In this document: in pieces, positions 1-8,660 of the stretch
Layout: the number at the start of each line of letters is the position of its first letter
Numbering within the stretch: position 1 is the first letter of the stretch
Origin: Xanthomonas floridensis
GTDB taxonomy: Bacteria > Pseudomonadota > Gammaproteobacteria > Xanthomonadales > Xanthomonadaceae
Direction of reading: 5' to 3'
DNA: 64,000 nucleotides
Assembly (NCBI RefSeq): GCF_001642575.1
Contig: NZ_LXNG01000015.1
Coordinates: 53,782 to 117,781 of the forward strand
Made by a program: the position numbers and the translations under genes
The notes under the pieces: model-generated
The model's database searches: none
What the model saw: the letters and a program-made list of their open reading frames with translations, nothing else
Told to the model about the DNA's origin: nothing

Positions 1-1037
1 GGACGCAGGCCTGTCCATACACGGATCGCCTGCAGCTCACGCAGCACCGGCAAATACGCGAATGCACGCTGCAGCATGCGCTGGAGCACCGGCATCGACA
101 GCGCGCGATCGTGCTCGCCGAACTGCCGCGACGAACCGATGAGCAATTGCCCGGTGGGCCGCGGCTGCACATTGAAGGCCACGCTGGTGTCGTCGGCGCC
201 ATGCGCAGAATCGGCATAGCCCAGCTCCAGCAACTGATGCCGGATCAGCCCGGGGTGGCGGTCGGTGATGACCAGGTGGCCCTTGCGTGGGCGCAGGGCC
301 AACTCCGGCAGCAGCTGCGGCAGCGCCACGCCGCTGGCCACCAGCACCGGTCCGGACAGCTGCAGCCCATCGTCCAGGCGCACCCCCTGCTCCAGCAACT
401 GCGCCACCCGGCGGCCAGCAAACACCTGCGCCCCCGCCGTGCAGGCCAGCCCCACCAGATGCCGGGCCACGCGCGGCGGGTACACCACCGCCTCGTCGGG
501 CACCCGCATGCCGCCGGCCAGGCCGGGCACCAGCTGCGGCTCCAGGGCATACAGCTGCTGCGCATCGATGGCGTCAGCGTGCAGTCCGGCCGCTGCCAGC
601 CGCGCGATCTTGGCCGGTACTGCCGCCAGTTCGCGTGCATCGCGGGCCACCCACAAGGTGCCGCAACGGCTGAATTCGGCCTCGCTCAGCGTGGCGAAAC
701 GCTCCCACAGGCGCAGCGAATAGGCCGACAACGCCAGCTCGGCCGGGTCGTCGTCCATCGCCACCAGATGGCCCATTGCCGCTGCCGTGGAGCCGCCACC
801 GATCGGCCCCGGCTCCACGATCGCCACCCGCAGGCCCTCGCCCGCCGCGGCCTCGGCGCAGGCGGCTCCCACGATGCCGGCGCCGATCACGATCAGGTCG
901 TAACTGCGCCGGGTGGAGGCGGCAGAGCTGCCGGACCCGGCGCGGGCTGCGTCCACCGCAGGCGTGCTCGCCGCCGCTGCAGGACCACGCGACGACGCGG
1001 CCACTGCAGGCGCAGGCGCGGGCCGTGAGGCGTGCAT
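1..1037 (-). CDS. FAD-dependent D-amino acid/D-hydroxyproline dehydrogenase, partial
   Basis: The 3' end lies beyond the window edge. The frame is open from an ATG that shares one base with the stop of the epimerase gene (TGATG), so the two are probably translationally coupled. After about 45 Ala/Pro/Ser-rich residues comes a dinucleotide-binding fold, YDLIVIGAGIVGAACAE (Tyr46 onward), then GGGSTAAAMGH, typical of the DadA/glycine oxidase (DAO) family. Known role of such proteins beside hydroxyproline epimerase: oxidation of cis-4-hydroxy-D-proline to a pyrroline carboxylate. The long N-terminal extension is odd; the true start may be a downstream GTG. Substrate is inferred from the neighbour only. 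Confidence 0.8.
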   Translation of the reverse strand, partial: MHASRPAPAPAVAASSRGPAAAASTPAVDAARAGSGSSAASTRRSYDLIVIGAGIVGAACAEAAAGEGLRVAIVEPGPIGGGSTAAAMGHLVAMDDDPAELALSAYSLRLWERFATLSEAEFSRCGTLWVARDARELAAVPAKIARLAAAGLHADAIDAQQLYALEPQLVPGLAGGMRVPDEAVVYPPRVARHLVGLACTAGAQVFAGRRVAQLLEQGVRLDDGLQLSGPVLVASGVALPQLLPELALRPRKGHLVITDRHPGLIRHQLLELGYADSAHGADDTSVAFNVQPRPTGQLLIGSSRQFGEHDRALSMPVLQRMLQRAFAYLPVLRELQAIRVWTGLR

Positions 1038-1975
1038 CAGGCCACGATGCCCCAGGCGAACGGATCGGCCGGGTCGATGACCAGCTGCGAGCGCGCAGTG
1101 ATATGCGCCTGCCCGCTGATGCGCGGCGCAATGCCGCGCCCGCTCAGTCGATAACTGCCCTCGAACGCGCTGCCCAGGATGCCTTGCTGCACCCAGCGCT
1201 CGCCCTCGCCCAGCTTGCCGTCTGCGGCCAGGCAGGCCAGCTTTGCGCTGGTGCCGGTGCCGCAGGGCGAGCGGTCGTAGGCCAGCCCCGGGCACAGCAC
1301 GAAATTGCGCGCCACGCCGCTGCCGTCGGGCGCGGCGCCGTTGACTTCGATGTGATCGATTTCGCCACCCGCCTCCCCCGTGATCCCGGCCGCTTCCAGC
1401 GCCAGCCGGATTGCCTCGGTGTACGCGGTGAGCGCGCGCTGATGCGCCAGGTCCAGCACGCACGGCGCCTGTTCGGTGATGAAGAACCAGTTACCGCCCC
1501 AGGCCACATCGCCGCGCACACGCCCGTAGCCCGGCACGTCCACCTCCACTCCGGCGGCGGCGCGATAACTCTCGACGTTGTCTACCCACACCGTGCCGTC
1601 TGCGGCCAGCTCCACCCCCACGGTGCCAACCGGGGTTTCGATGCGGTGCTGCCCTGGCCCGATCCGCCCCAGTTCCGCCAGCGTGCGCACCACCCCGATG
1701 GTGCCGTGGCCGCACATCCCCAGATAGCCCACGTTGTTGAAGAAGATCACCCCGGTGCACGCGCTCGGGTCCCGCGGCGGCAGCAACAGCGCGCCCACCA
1801 TGGTGTCCGAGCCGCGCGGTTCGCAGGCGATGGCGCTGCGCCAGCGGTCAAAGTCGCGGCCAAAGCGCTCGCGACACTGCGCCAGGTCGCCCTCGCCCAG
1901 ATCGGGGAAGCCGGAGAGCACCACCCGGGTAGGTTCGCCGGCGGTGTGGGAGTCGATGACGTCGATGGTGTGCAT
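1037..1975 (-). CDS. 4-hydroxyproline 2-epimerase
   Basis: A protein of 312 residues in the proline racemase family. It converts trans-4-hydroxy-L-proline to cis-4-hydroxy-D-proline in the cytoplasm, the first step of hydroxyproline catabolism. Both catalytic cysteines are visible, in MCGHGTIG and in SPCGTGTS; the second Cys (rather than Thr) separates active epimerases from the dehydratase branch. The ATG at 1975 gives the classic start [16 protein letters not shown]; a GTG five codons upstream (1990) is possible, but a GGGAG ribosome-binding site fits the ATG. The gene precedes and overlaps by one base the FAD oxidoreductase, and is divergent from an AraC-type regulator. Hydroxyproline is abundant in plant cell-wall extensins, which suits a plant-associated bacterium. 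Confidence 0.92.
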   Translation of the reverse strand: MHTIDVIDSHTAGEPTRVVLSGFPDLGEGDLAQCRERFGRDFDRWRSAIACEPRGSDTMVGALLLPPRDPSACTGVIFFNNVGYLGMCGHGTIGVVRTLAELGRIGPGQHRIETPVGTVGVELAADGTVWVDNVESYRAAAGVEVDVPGYGRVRGDVAWGGNWFFITEQAPCVLDLAHQRALTAYTEAIRLALEAAGITGEAGGEIDHIEVNGAAPDGSGVARNFVLCPGLAYDRSPCGTGTSAKLACLAADGKLGEGERWVQQGILGSAFEGSYRLSGRGIAPRISGQAHITARSQLVIDPADPFAWGIVA

Positions 1976-2124
1976 GGCCCATGCTCCCACCGCCGGCCCG
2001 CGAACGACTAGCGTGCAATGCGAAGTGAAAATGCGGAAATCCGCACAATCGCCAAGCTGCTTCAGGGCCGCGCGTTTGCGCTAGGATCAGTAACGGGCTG
2101 CACCTTTCGTACAGCCGTCCAACC
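1976..2124. promoter_or_regulatory. Divergent promoter region, hydroxyproline operon / AraC regulator
   Basis: A 149-base gap between two divergent start codons. Both promoters and any activator site must lie here or just inside the genes. No clear -35/-10 pair could be assigned by eye, so only position supports it. Confidence 0.4.
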
Positions 2125-2853
2125 GTGACTGCCACCATGACCCTGATGGACCTCAACCTTCCCGCGCTGGAAATGCAGACGCTGTTCGATGCGCTGCCGG
2201 ACGTGGTGTTCTTCATCAAGGATGGCGAAGGCCGCTACACCCATTGCAATCTCACCCTGGTGCGCCGGCTCGGGCGCAAGCTGCGCAGCGAGATCATCGG
2301 GCGCTCGCCGCTGGAAGTGTTCCCGTTGCCGCTGGGCGGCAGTTACATGATGCAGGACCGTCGCGTGCTGCTCGGCGAACTGATCGACAACCAGCTGGAA
2401 GTGCACCTGTATCCCAACCGGTTGCCTGGCTGGTGCCTGACCTTCAAGCGCCCGCTGTGCGAGGCCAACGAGGTGATCGGCGTGGTCGGCATCTCGCGCG
2501 ACCTGGGCCAGCCGGACAGCCGTCATTCTGCCTACGAACGGCTCAGCCAGGTGATGGACCACATGCAGGCCAACTTCGGCGACAACCTGCGCGTGCAGGC
2601 GCTGGCCGACCTGGCCGGGCTGTCGGTGGCGCAGCTGGAGCGGCACTTCCGCCGCGTGTTCCAGGTTACCCCGCAGCAGCTGCTGACCAAGCTGCGCATC
2701 GAATCGGCGATGCGGCTGCTATACGGCGACGACAGTATCGCCAGCATCGGCCAGCGCTGCGGCTTCGCCGACCAGAGCGCGTTCGCCCGCCAGTTCAAGG
2801 CCACCGTCGGCATGACGCCGCGCGATTATCGTGCCCTCAAGGGACAGTTGTAG
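2125..2853 (+). CDS. PAS-AraC transcriptional regulator of hydroxyproline catabolism
   Basis: A protein of 242 residues. Residues about 12-125 form a PAS-like sensor (ALPDVVFFIKDGEGRYTHCN, ending GVVGISRDL). Residues about 140-240 are an AraC/XylS helix-turn-helix pair: LADLAGLSVAQLERHFRRVF for the first helix set and GFADQSAFARQFKATVGMTPRDYR for the second. The start is GTG at 2125; an in-frame ATG four codons later (2137) is equally possible. It is divergent from the epimerase, which suggests it activates the hydroxyproline operon, as AraC-type LhpR does in Pseudomonas. The ligand is unknown. Confidence 0.85.
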   Translation: MTATMTLMDLNLPALEMQTLFDALPDVVFFIKDGEGRYTHCNLTLVRRLGRKLRSEIIGRSPLEVFPLPLGGSYMMQDRRVLLGELIDNQLEVHLYPNRLPGWCLTFKRPLCEANEVIGVVGISRDLGQPDSRHSAYERLSQVMDHMQANFGDNLRVQALADLAGLSVAQLERHFRRVFQVTPQQLLTKLRIESAMRLLYGDDSIASIGQRCGFADQSAFARQFKATVGMTPRDYRALKGQL

Positions 2854-3024
2854 GTTCGCATCGACGCCCTGACACACAGCTGGCACAAATGCCGAATTCG
2901 GCAGGATTGAGCGCGTCGGCAAAGCGCGTAGTGGTCACCTTGAATCAGCGCAGCACTGAAGGGCGCGTCAAGGTGCGCCGGGACCCGGATGGTAGACTTC
3001 CGGGTTTCCCCTACTGCGTTGCCA

Positions 3025-4698
3025 ATGGCCAGTTTTTTCCGCCGCAACAAGCCCACCACGCCCGACAGCTCGCGTACTTCGCGCTACAGCCTGGAAGAAC
3101 TGGCAGCCGCATTTCCCACCGCACCGGCCGCTACCACGCCTGCCTCGCCGCTCGAGGCAATGCCGTCTGCGCAGACCGGCACAGCGCCGGCCAGTGAAAC
3201 GCCGGTCACGCCCGCGCCAGCCGCAACGCCTGCACCGGTGGCGGACGCCCCGAAGCCGGCGGTTACCCCGGCCGACGAGCTCGCGCGCGACATCGCTGCA
3301 CGCACTGGCCAGGCGCAGAGCATTGCTGCGGTGCCGACCGCGCCGACGCCGCCTGCTGCAGCCGCACCCTCTGCCCTGCAGGCCCTGCCGGATCCGGCAC
3401 CAAGCGCTGCGCCCCCCCTGCCGACGCCGGTGGTGGTGGTTCCGCCAGTGGTCGTGCAGCCGCAGCAGGTACCGAACGCGCCTGCCGCCGCGCCCTCTCC
3501 TGCGGCAGTTCCCCCGACGCAGCCGGCAGCGCCAGCGGCCACCACACCATCGGGCGCAGCACCTGCTGCTGCCATCCCAGCGGCCGTCCCACCGGTCGCC
3601 ACTGCGCCGGCCATCGTGCCGCCGGCAGCAGCCCCGGCGGCCTCCGCAGCCCCTGCCGCCGTTCCCGCGAGCGCCGTTCCGGTGGTCACCGCACCCGCCA
3701 TCGTCAGCAGCCCGGCGCCGGCCACGCAGGACAGCGACAGCATCGTCGGCCAGCACGAAGCCCTGCCCGCTGCCCCGGCCGGCAAACCCGGCTGGCGTGA
3801 GCGGCTGCGCAACAGCAGCTTCGCACGCAGCTTCGGCGGCCTGTTTTCGCGCAACCCCAAGCTCGACGACGACCTGCTCGACGAGATCGAAACCGCGCTG
3901 ATCACCGCCGACGTCGGCATCGGCGCCACCACCGCGCTGGTGGAAGGCTTGCGCAAGCGCATGAAGTCGCGCGAATTCGCCGACGCACAGGCCATGTTCA
4001 AGGCCTTGCGCGCCGACCTCATCGCGCTGCTGCAGCCGGTCTCCAGGCCGCTAGTGATCGACCGCTCGCTCAAGCCGTTCGTGGTGCTCACCGTTGGCGT
4101 CAACGGCGTCGGCAAGACCACCACCATCGGCAAGCTCGCCAAGCGCTTCAAGGACGAAGGCCACAGCCTGATGCTGGCCGCCGGCGACACCTTCCGCGCC
4201 GCCGCGGTGGCGCAGCTGCAGGCCTGGGGCGACCGCAATGGCGTGGCGGTGATTGCGCAGGGGCAGAACGCCGACGCCGCGTCGGTGGCGTTCGACGCCT
4301 TGCAGGCCGCCAAGGCGCGCGGCACCGACGTGTTGATCGCCGACACCGCCGGCCGGCTGCATACCCAGACCGGCCTGATGAACGAGCTGGGCAAGATCCG
4401 CCGCGTGCTCGGCAAGATCGACGCCGCTGCCCCGCACGAGGTGCTGATGGTCATCGACGGCACCACCGGCCAGAACGCCATTTCGCAGCTGCGCCAGTTC
4501 CATGCGGCGGTCGGCGTCACCGGCCTGGTGGTGACCAAGCTCGATGGCACCGCCAAGGGCGGCGTGGTGTTCGCGCTGGCGCGCGAGTTCAATATTCCGA
4601 TCCGGTTTGCCGGCATCGGCGAACGCCCGGAAGACCTGCGCGTGTTCGACCCGGTGGCGTTCGTGGATGCCTTGTTGCCGGAGGCGCTGGGCGGCTGA
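3025..4698 (+). CDS. ftsY: Signal recognition particle receptor FtsY
   Basis: A 557-residue GTPase that docks the SRP-ribosome complex at the inner membrane for co-translational insertion. The C-terminal NG domain (about residues 260-557) is canonical: N-domain helices, P-loop GVNGVGKTTTIGKLA, DTAGR, and TKLDGTAKGG for guanine specificity. The first ~250 residues are unusual: instead of the acidic A domain of E. coli they are an Ala/Pro/Val low-complexity tract, making the protein longer than E. coli FtsY (497 residues). The ATG at 3025 (MASFFRRNKP) gives the expected basic N-terminus; an upstream GTG at 2989 is open but lacks support. Confidence 0.95.
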   Translation: MASFFRRNKPTTPDSSRTSRYSLEELAAAFPTAPAATTPASPLEAMPSAQTGTAPASETPVTPAPAATPAPVADAPKPAVTPADELARDIAARTGQAQSIAAVPTAPTPPAAAAPSALQALPDPAPSAAPPLPTPVVVVPPVVVQPQQVPNAPAAAPSPAAVPPTQPAAPAATTPSGAAPAAAIPAAVPPVATAPAIVPPAAAPAASAAPAAVPASAVPVVTAPAIVSSPAPATQDSDSIVGQHEALPAAPAGKPGWRERLRNSSFARSFGGLFSRNPKLDDDLLDEIETALITADVGIGATTALVEGLRKRMKSREFADAQAMFKALRADLIALLQPVSRPLVIDRSLKPFVVLTVGVNGVGKTTTIGKLAKRFKDEGHSLMLAAGDTFRAAAVAQLQAWGDRNGVAVIAQGQNADAASVAFDALQAAKARGTDVLIADTAGRLHTQTGLMNELGKIRRVLGKIDAAAPHEVLMVIDGTTGQNAISQLRQFHAAVGVTGLVVTKLDGTAKGGVVFALAREFNIPIRFAGIGERPEDLRVFDPVAFVDALLPEALGG

Positions 4699-4962
4699 GT
4701 GGCAGCCGCCTGCCCGCACCTGCAGCCCACCTACGCCTTGGCGTTGCAGGCAGGTTGCACGGTGCAGGAGGTCTCACACGGATGGTCGCGTGCCGAACGC
4801 GTCCTGCACTTCGCGCAGTGCTTGCCTGCCGCGCTGCGCACGCAGCCACACGCCGATGGGCCGGTGACCTACTACCATGCACCGGCGGCACCGCAGTGGC
4901 GGGGCGATGAGGGCTTCTTCTGCGAACAGTGCCGGGTTGCCCTTGCGTTTGCGTTGCGTTGA
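4699..4962 (+). CDS. Small conserved-looking hypothetical protein
   Basis: An 87-residue protein whose GTG start directly follows the ftsY stop codon with no gap. Third codon positions are strongly G/C-biased like neighbouring real genes, which supports coding. It has five cysteines, including a C-terminal FFCEQCR pair that could bind metal. I do not recognise the family. The lack of spacing suggests it is translated with ftsY by reinitiation. Confidence 0.55.
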   Translation: MAAACPHLQPTYALALQAGCTVQEVSHGWSRAERVLHFAQCLPAALRTQPHADGPVTYYHAPAAPQWRGDEGFFCEQCRVALAFALR

Positions 4963-5039
4963 TCCGCGCTGCCGCGCCGCGTGCGCGGCCGGTCCGGCAC
5001 TCGATCCGACTGTGTCACCCCTCCTTGCCAGCAGACCTC

Positions 5040-6113
5040 ATGCCCGCAGATCCCACCGCTTCCACCGCTGACGCCTTTGTCGCCCCGTTGCTGCACTGGT
5101 TCGACGGCCACGGCCGTCACGACCTGCCATGGCAGCATCCGCGTGCGCCGTACCGGGTCTGGCTATCGGAAATCATGCTGCAGCAGACGCAAGTTGCAGT
5201 GGTCATTCCGTACTTTCAGAAGTTCGTTGCACGCTTTCCGGCACTTGCCGATCTGGCGGCAGCCGACAACGACACGGTGATGGCGCACTGGGCCGGGCTG
5301 GGCTACTACGCACGCGCACGCAATTTGCATGCGGCCGCAAGGCAATGCGTTGCCTTGCACGATAGCGAGCTGCCACGTGACCTCGATGCCTTGCTCGCGC
5401 TGCCCGGCATCGGCCGCAGCACCGCCGGTGCGATCCTGAGCCAGGCGTGGAACGACCGTTTCCCCATCATGGATGGCAACGTCAAACGCGTCATGACGCG
5501 TTTCCATGGCATTGCCGGCTATCCCGGCCTGCCGGCCGTCGAAAAGCAGCTGTGGCAGCTGGCGACAACCCATGTCGCGCATGTGCCCGACGGCCGCCTG
5601 GCCGACTACACGCAGGCGCAGATGGATTTCGGCGCCACGCTGTGCACCCGCGCCAAACCGGCGTGCGTGCTGTGCCCGCTGCAGGATGCCTGCGTCGCCC
5701 GCCGCGAGGGCCTGGTGGATGCGCTGCCGACGCCCAAACCGGGCAAGGCCCTGCCCGAGCGCGAAGCGACCGCGCTGCTGCTGGAAAACGCCCAAGGCGA
5801 GATCCTGCTGCAGCGCCGCCCCCCCACCGGCATCTGGGCCGCGCTGTGGACGCTGCCGCAGGCCGACACCGACAGCGGCATGCGCGCCTGGTTCGACGAA
5901 CATATCGATGGCAGCTACGAACGCGCCGATGCGATGCCGCCGATCGTGCACACCTTCAGCCACTATCGCCTGCATCTGCAGCCGTTGCGCTTGCGCAAGG
6001 TCGCACTGCGCGCGGCGGTGCGCGACAATGACGATCTGCGTTGGGTCGCCCGCGCCGATCTCGGAGCGCTGGGCTTGCCGGCGCCGATCCGCAAGTTGCT
6101 CGACACGCTCTAA
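5040..6113 (+). CDS. mutY: A/G-specific adenine glycosylase MutY
   Basis: A 357-residue base-excision repair enzyme that removes adenine mispaired with 8-oxoguanine. The helix-hairpin-helix glycosylase domain has the catalytic Glu in WLSEIMLQQTQV and the Asp of the HhH-GPD motif region in IMDGNVKRV. Four cysteines in the spacing C-X6-C-X2-C-X5-C (CTRAKPACVLCPLQDAC) form the [4Fe-4S] site. The C-terminal part (from about residue 240) is the NUDIX-like 8-oxoG recognition domain, with QRRPPTGIWAALWTLPQ. The ATG at 5040 (MPADPTAS) is preferred over upstream in-frame starts because it begins just before the conserved fold. yggX follows after 21 bases, as in many gammaproteobacteria. Confidence 0.95.
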   Translation: MPADPTASTADAFVAPLLHWFDGHGRHDLPWQHPRAPYRVWLSEIMLQQTQVAVVIPYFQKFVARFPALADLAAADNDTVMAHWAGLGYYARARNLHAAARQCVALHDSELPRDLDALLALPGIGRSTAGAILSQAWNDRFPIMDGNVKRVMTRFHGIAGYPGLPAVEKQLWQLATTHVAHVPDGRLADYTQAQMDFGATLCTRAKPACVLCPLQDACVARREGLVDALPTPKPGKALPEREATALLLENAQGEILLQRRPPTGIWAALWTLPQADTDSGMRAWFDEHIDGSYERADAMPPIVHTFSHYRLHLQPLRLRKVALRAAVRDNDDLRWVARADLGALGLPAPIRKLLDTL

Positions 6114-6134
6114 GCACGCCTCAAAGGAATTCGC

Positions 6135-6413
6135 ATGTCCCGCACCGTGTTCTGCCAGTACCAGCAATGCGATACCGACGGCCTGGATTTTGTGCCGTAT
6201 CCCGGCGAGCTCGGCCAGCGCATCTTTGCGCAGATCGGCAAGAGCGCGTGGCAGGCATGGCTGGCGCACCAGACCATGCTGATCAACGAAAACCGGCTAT
6301 CGCCGCGCGACCCCAAGCATCGCGCCTTTCTCGAGGCCGAACTGCAGAAATTCCTGTTCGAACGTAATGCCGATAAGCCCGAGGGCTATGTAGCGCCGCT
6401 TGGCGAGGAATAG
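6135..6413 (+). CDS. yggX: Probable Fe(II)-trafficking protein YggX
   Basis: A 92-residue cytoplasmic protein of the YggX family, linked to iron handling and protection of Fe-S proteins from oxidation. The N-terminus [10 protein letters not shown] with its conserved Cys7, followed by [25 protein letters not shown] and the acidic tail, matches the family along its full length. An AAGGA ribosome-binding site lies just upstream of the ATG. It follows mutY, whose product carries a [4Fe-4S] cluster, and the two are probably co-transcribed. Confidence 0.95.
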   Translation: MSRTVFCQYQQCDTDGLDFVPYPGELGQRIFAQIGKSAWQAWLAHQTMLINENRLSPRDPKHRAFLEAELQKFLFERNADKPEGYVAPLGEE

Positions 6414-6533
6414 GTGGCGCGCGGACTGGGAGGTTGCGGGTGCGGAGGGGCAGCGAGGCCCGGAGTCGGTCGCCGCAACCCGGGAGCGCGCATCCTGTGG
6501 CCATGCCCCGGGAATAGGCAATGGTGATGCACG

Positions 6534-6809
6534 ATGACGAGTACTGGCCCATCCGGCAGTAAGCCGAGCGCAATCGATGCGTTTATCACCGGGGCTGTCG
6601 ACGCGCAGTGGCAAAAGGTCGCGATGGTGATTGCGAAAGCCCTCACCGACGAGCGGTTGAATCTGGCCGACGTTGAGGATGCGGCCGACCAGGTTGCGCA
6701 GCGTATTGCCGGCCTTGTTCGCAGCGGTCGGCTCGAGGCTGCGGGCGATATGACCGACTGGCGGCATGGCGAGGTGCGCCTTGCCACGCACGCGCCACAC
6801 CCACGCTGA
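6534..6809 (+). CDS. Hypothetical protein, DUF3658-like C-terminus
   Basis: A 91-residue protein with no signal peptide. The central part reads as a helical bundle (VAQRIAGLVRSGRLEAAGDM) followed by TDWRHGEVRL. This end resembles DUF3658-type tails, an impression from memory rather than an alignment. Codon bias is moderate. No function can be assigned. Confidence 0.5.
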   Translation: MTSTGPSGSKPSAIDAFITGAVDAQWQKVAMVIAKALTDERLNLADVEDAADQVAQRIAGLVRSGRLEAAGDMTDWRHGEVRLATHAPHPR

Positions 6810-7164
6810 AGCATCCGCTTTGGCAACTGCGTCGTCCAGCGCGCGACTTCAAGCGCCCAAGAGCGGCTGACAACACGATCACGCTCACCGCCAGACAGCG
6901 CGCCCGGCGCGCAGTACGGCATGGCCCGCACGCGCAGCCGGCCTGCTGCGCACCGCCCGCACCCGCATGACGACTGCTCGCGGCGCCGTGTGGCCGTGTC
7001 AGATCTCCAGCCCCGAGTCGCGGCACAGCGCATTCGCCCGCTGCGCTGCGCGCGTGCCGAGCGGCGATCGAGCGCCTGCGTGCATTGCGATCTCTGCGGG
7101 TGTGGCAGCTCGGGGGGTGAGAGTCCGGTAGCCGCCGGGCACACCCTCCGCCTCTCACACTCCA
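6810..7164. other. Gene-free spacer with potential RNA structure upstream of the BigR-like operon
   Basis: I see no convincing gene here. The right end is structured: GGGTGTG (7098-7104) can pair with CACACCC (7140-7146), and GTGAGAG (7117-7123) with CTCTCAC (7152-7158). The two pairings interleave, so they form either a pseudoknot or two exclusive hairpins. The rest is unremarkable GC-rich sequence. Confidence 0.4.
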
Positions 7165-7193
7165 TTGCATAACATTATATTTTTAAGTAGATT
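7165..7193 (+). promoter_or_regulatory. Candidate promoter/operator of the BigR-like operon
   Basis: TTGCAT (7165-7170), a 17-base A/T-rich spacer and TAGATT (7188-7193) give a plausible sigma-70 promoter directly before the ATG at 7201. The A/T-rich stretch contrasts sharply with its surroundings and is the expected place for an autoregulating ArsR-family repressor. Transcription would start within about ten bases of the ATG, so the mRNA may be almost leaderless. Confidence 0.4.
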
Positions 7194-7200
7194 GAAAGGC

Positions 7201-7557
7201 ATGCCGACCCATGCCACGCCTGCACTGCCACGATTTCGCGCCGATCCTGCCAGCATGCAGCGCCTGCGCGCGTCGGCCGGGCGCGCCTGTGGCCTGCTCA
7301 AGGCCATGGCCAACGAGGATCGCCTGCTGTTGCTCTGCCAACTGGCACAGGGCGAGCGCAATGTCGGCGAACTGAAGGCGGCCACGGCCATCGTGCAGCC
7401 CACGCTGTCGCAGCAACTGGGCGTGCTGCGCGACGAAGGCCTGGTCGGTACCCGTCGCGCGGGCAAATACATCTATTACCACCTCGCCAGCGCCGACGTG
7501 CTTGCGGTGATGCAGGCCCTGTATGCCAGCGTGTGCGGCACAGCGGAACCAGACTGA
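7201..7557 (+). CDS. ArsR-family repressor, BigR/persulfide-sensor type
   Basis: A 118-residue winged-helix protein: ANEDRLLLLCQLAQGERNVGEL, the recognition helix around TLSQQLGVLRDEGLVGTRR, and the wing GKYIYYHLAS. It lacks the arsenic motif CVC in the recognition region. It has one Cys in the LLLCQL helix and one near the C-terminus (YASVCG), the two positions that form the redox/persulfide switch in BigR and related sensors. The stop is one base before the next ATG, and two YeeE-like sulfur transporter genes follow, matching part of the bigR operon of Xylella and Agrobacterium. Here the beta-lactamase-like persulfide dioxygenase gene of those operons is missing. The ATG at 7201 is preferred over a TTG at 7165, which lies in the promoter. 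Confidence 0.8.
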   Translation: MPTHATPALPRFRADPASMQRLRASAGRACGLLKAMANEDRLLLLCQLAQGERNVGELKAATAIVQPTLSQQLGVLRDEGLVGTRRAGKYIYYHLASADVLAVMQALYASVCGTAEPD

Positions 7558-7558
7558 C

Positions 7559-7999
7559 ATGGTCGTCGACTGGAGCACTTTCACCCCGTTGAGCGCATTG
7601 GCCGGGGGCGGCTTGATCGGCCTTGCCGCCGCGTGGCTACTGGTCTTTGAAGGACGCATTGCCGGCGTCAGTGGCATCGTCGGCGGCTTGCTGCAGCGCC
7701 AGGGCCGCGATGACCGCAATTGGCGGGGCGCGTTCGTGCTCGGGTTGCTCGGTGCCGTACCACTGTGGGCCGTCGTGGGGCCCCTGCCTTCCATGCAGTC
7801 GCAAGCCACATTTTGGTGGCTGATCGGCGCAGGGGTGCTGGTGGGATTCGGTGCGCGCATGGGCGGCGGCTGCACCAGCGGGCATGGGGTGTGCGGCATC
7901 GCGCGTGGCGCACGCCGCTCGCTGATCGCCACCGCCGTGTTCATGGGCGCGGCGATCGCCACCCATGCCCTGCTTGCCACGTTGCGGGGCGTTGGGTGA
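7559..7999 (+). CDS. YeeE/YedE-family sulfur transporter, first half
   Basis: A 146-residue integral membrane protein with about four hydrophobic segments. It contains the family signature GGGCTSGHGVCG, whose cysteines guide sulfur species such as thiosulfate through YeeE-type channels. The ATG follows the repressor stop by one base, and its last four bases overlap the GTG of the second half. The two half-length proteins probably form one transporter; the paired arrangement is typical of BigR-linked loci. Confidence 0.85.
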   Translation: MVVDWSTFTPLSALAGGGLIGLAAAWLLVFEGRIAGVSGIVGGLLQRQGRDDRNWRGAFVLGLLGAVPLWAVVGPLPSMQSQATFWWLIGAGVLVGFGARMGGGCTSGHGVCGIARGARRSLIATAVFMGAAIATHALLATLRGVG

Positions 8000-8442
8000 A
8001 TCGGGTTCTCAGCAGCGCGATCGCCGGGCTGATCTTCGGGACCGGCCTGTTGCTCTCAGGCATGGCCGATCCGACCAAGGTCCTGGGTTTTCTCGATGTC
8101 GCCGGCCGCTGGGACCCATCGCTTGGGTTGGTGATGCTCGGCGCCATCGGCGTCGCGGCGCCTGCGTTCTGGTGGGCGCGGCGGCGTGGTCGAACACTGC
8201 GTGGTGCATCGCTGCAGCTACCCAGCCATCGGCAGATCGACGGCCCATTGCTATGGGGCAGCGCGCTGTTCGGCATCGGCTGGGGGATGGTGGGGCTATG
8301 CCCGGCGCCGGCACTGCTGGGCGCGGCTGCACTGCAGCCGTCCAGTCTGGTGTTTGTGTTGGCGATGCTGATCGGCATGCGGCTGCACCTGCTGTATCGA
8401 CGGCGCGCCGAACCCGATCCGCGTCGCGGATCGCGCCGCTGA
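7996..8442 (+). CDS. YeeE/YedE-family sulfur transporter, second half
   Basis: A 148-residue membrane protein. It starts at the GTG overlapping the stop of the preceding gene (GTGA), so the two are translationally coupled. Sequence features include a first membrane segment with GLIFGTGLLLSGMADPTKVLGFLD and a later GIGWGMVGLCPAPAL, the second Cys-bearing pore motif of the family. It ends in an Arg-rich cytoplasmic tail. It is the natural partner of the upstream half; the substrate (thiosulfate, sulfide-derived species) is inferred from the family and from the repressor type. Confidence 0.85.
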   Translation: MNRVLSSAIAGLIFGTGLLLSGMADPTKVLGFLDVAGRWDPSLGLVMLGAIGVAAPAFWWARRRGRTLRGASLQLPSHRQIDGPLLWGSALFGIGWGMVGLCPAPALLGAAALQPSSLVFVLAMLIGMRLHLLYRRRAEPDPRRGSRR

Positions 8443-8660
8443 CCGCCGCAACTGCATCGCCGGTCATCGGCAGTGCAAACCACGGCCAAGGCTTGCGTGC
8501 ATTTGCGCACGCGATCCAACGCAGGTGTACCGATGTCCGTGGTGCTTCCACGGTCACGCTGCGCGATCGGTGCGGTCTTGCAGCGTCAGCCAACCGGCCA
8601 GCCCGGCCGCATCGGCGACGCCAGCGCAGCGCGGCAGCGTCACCGGGTACGACGACGTCC

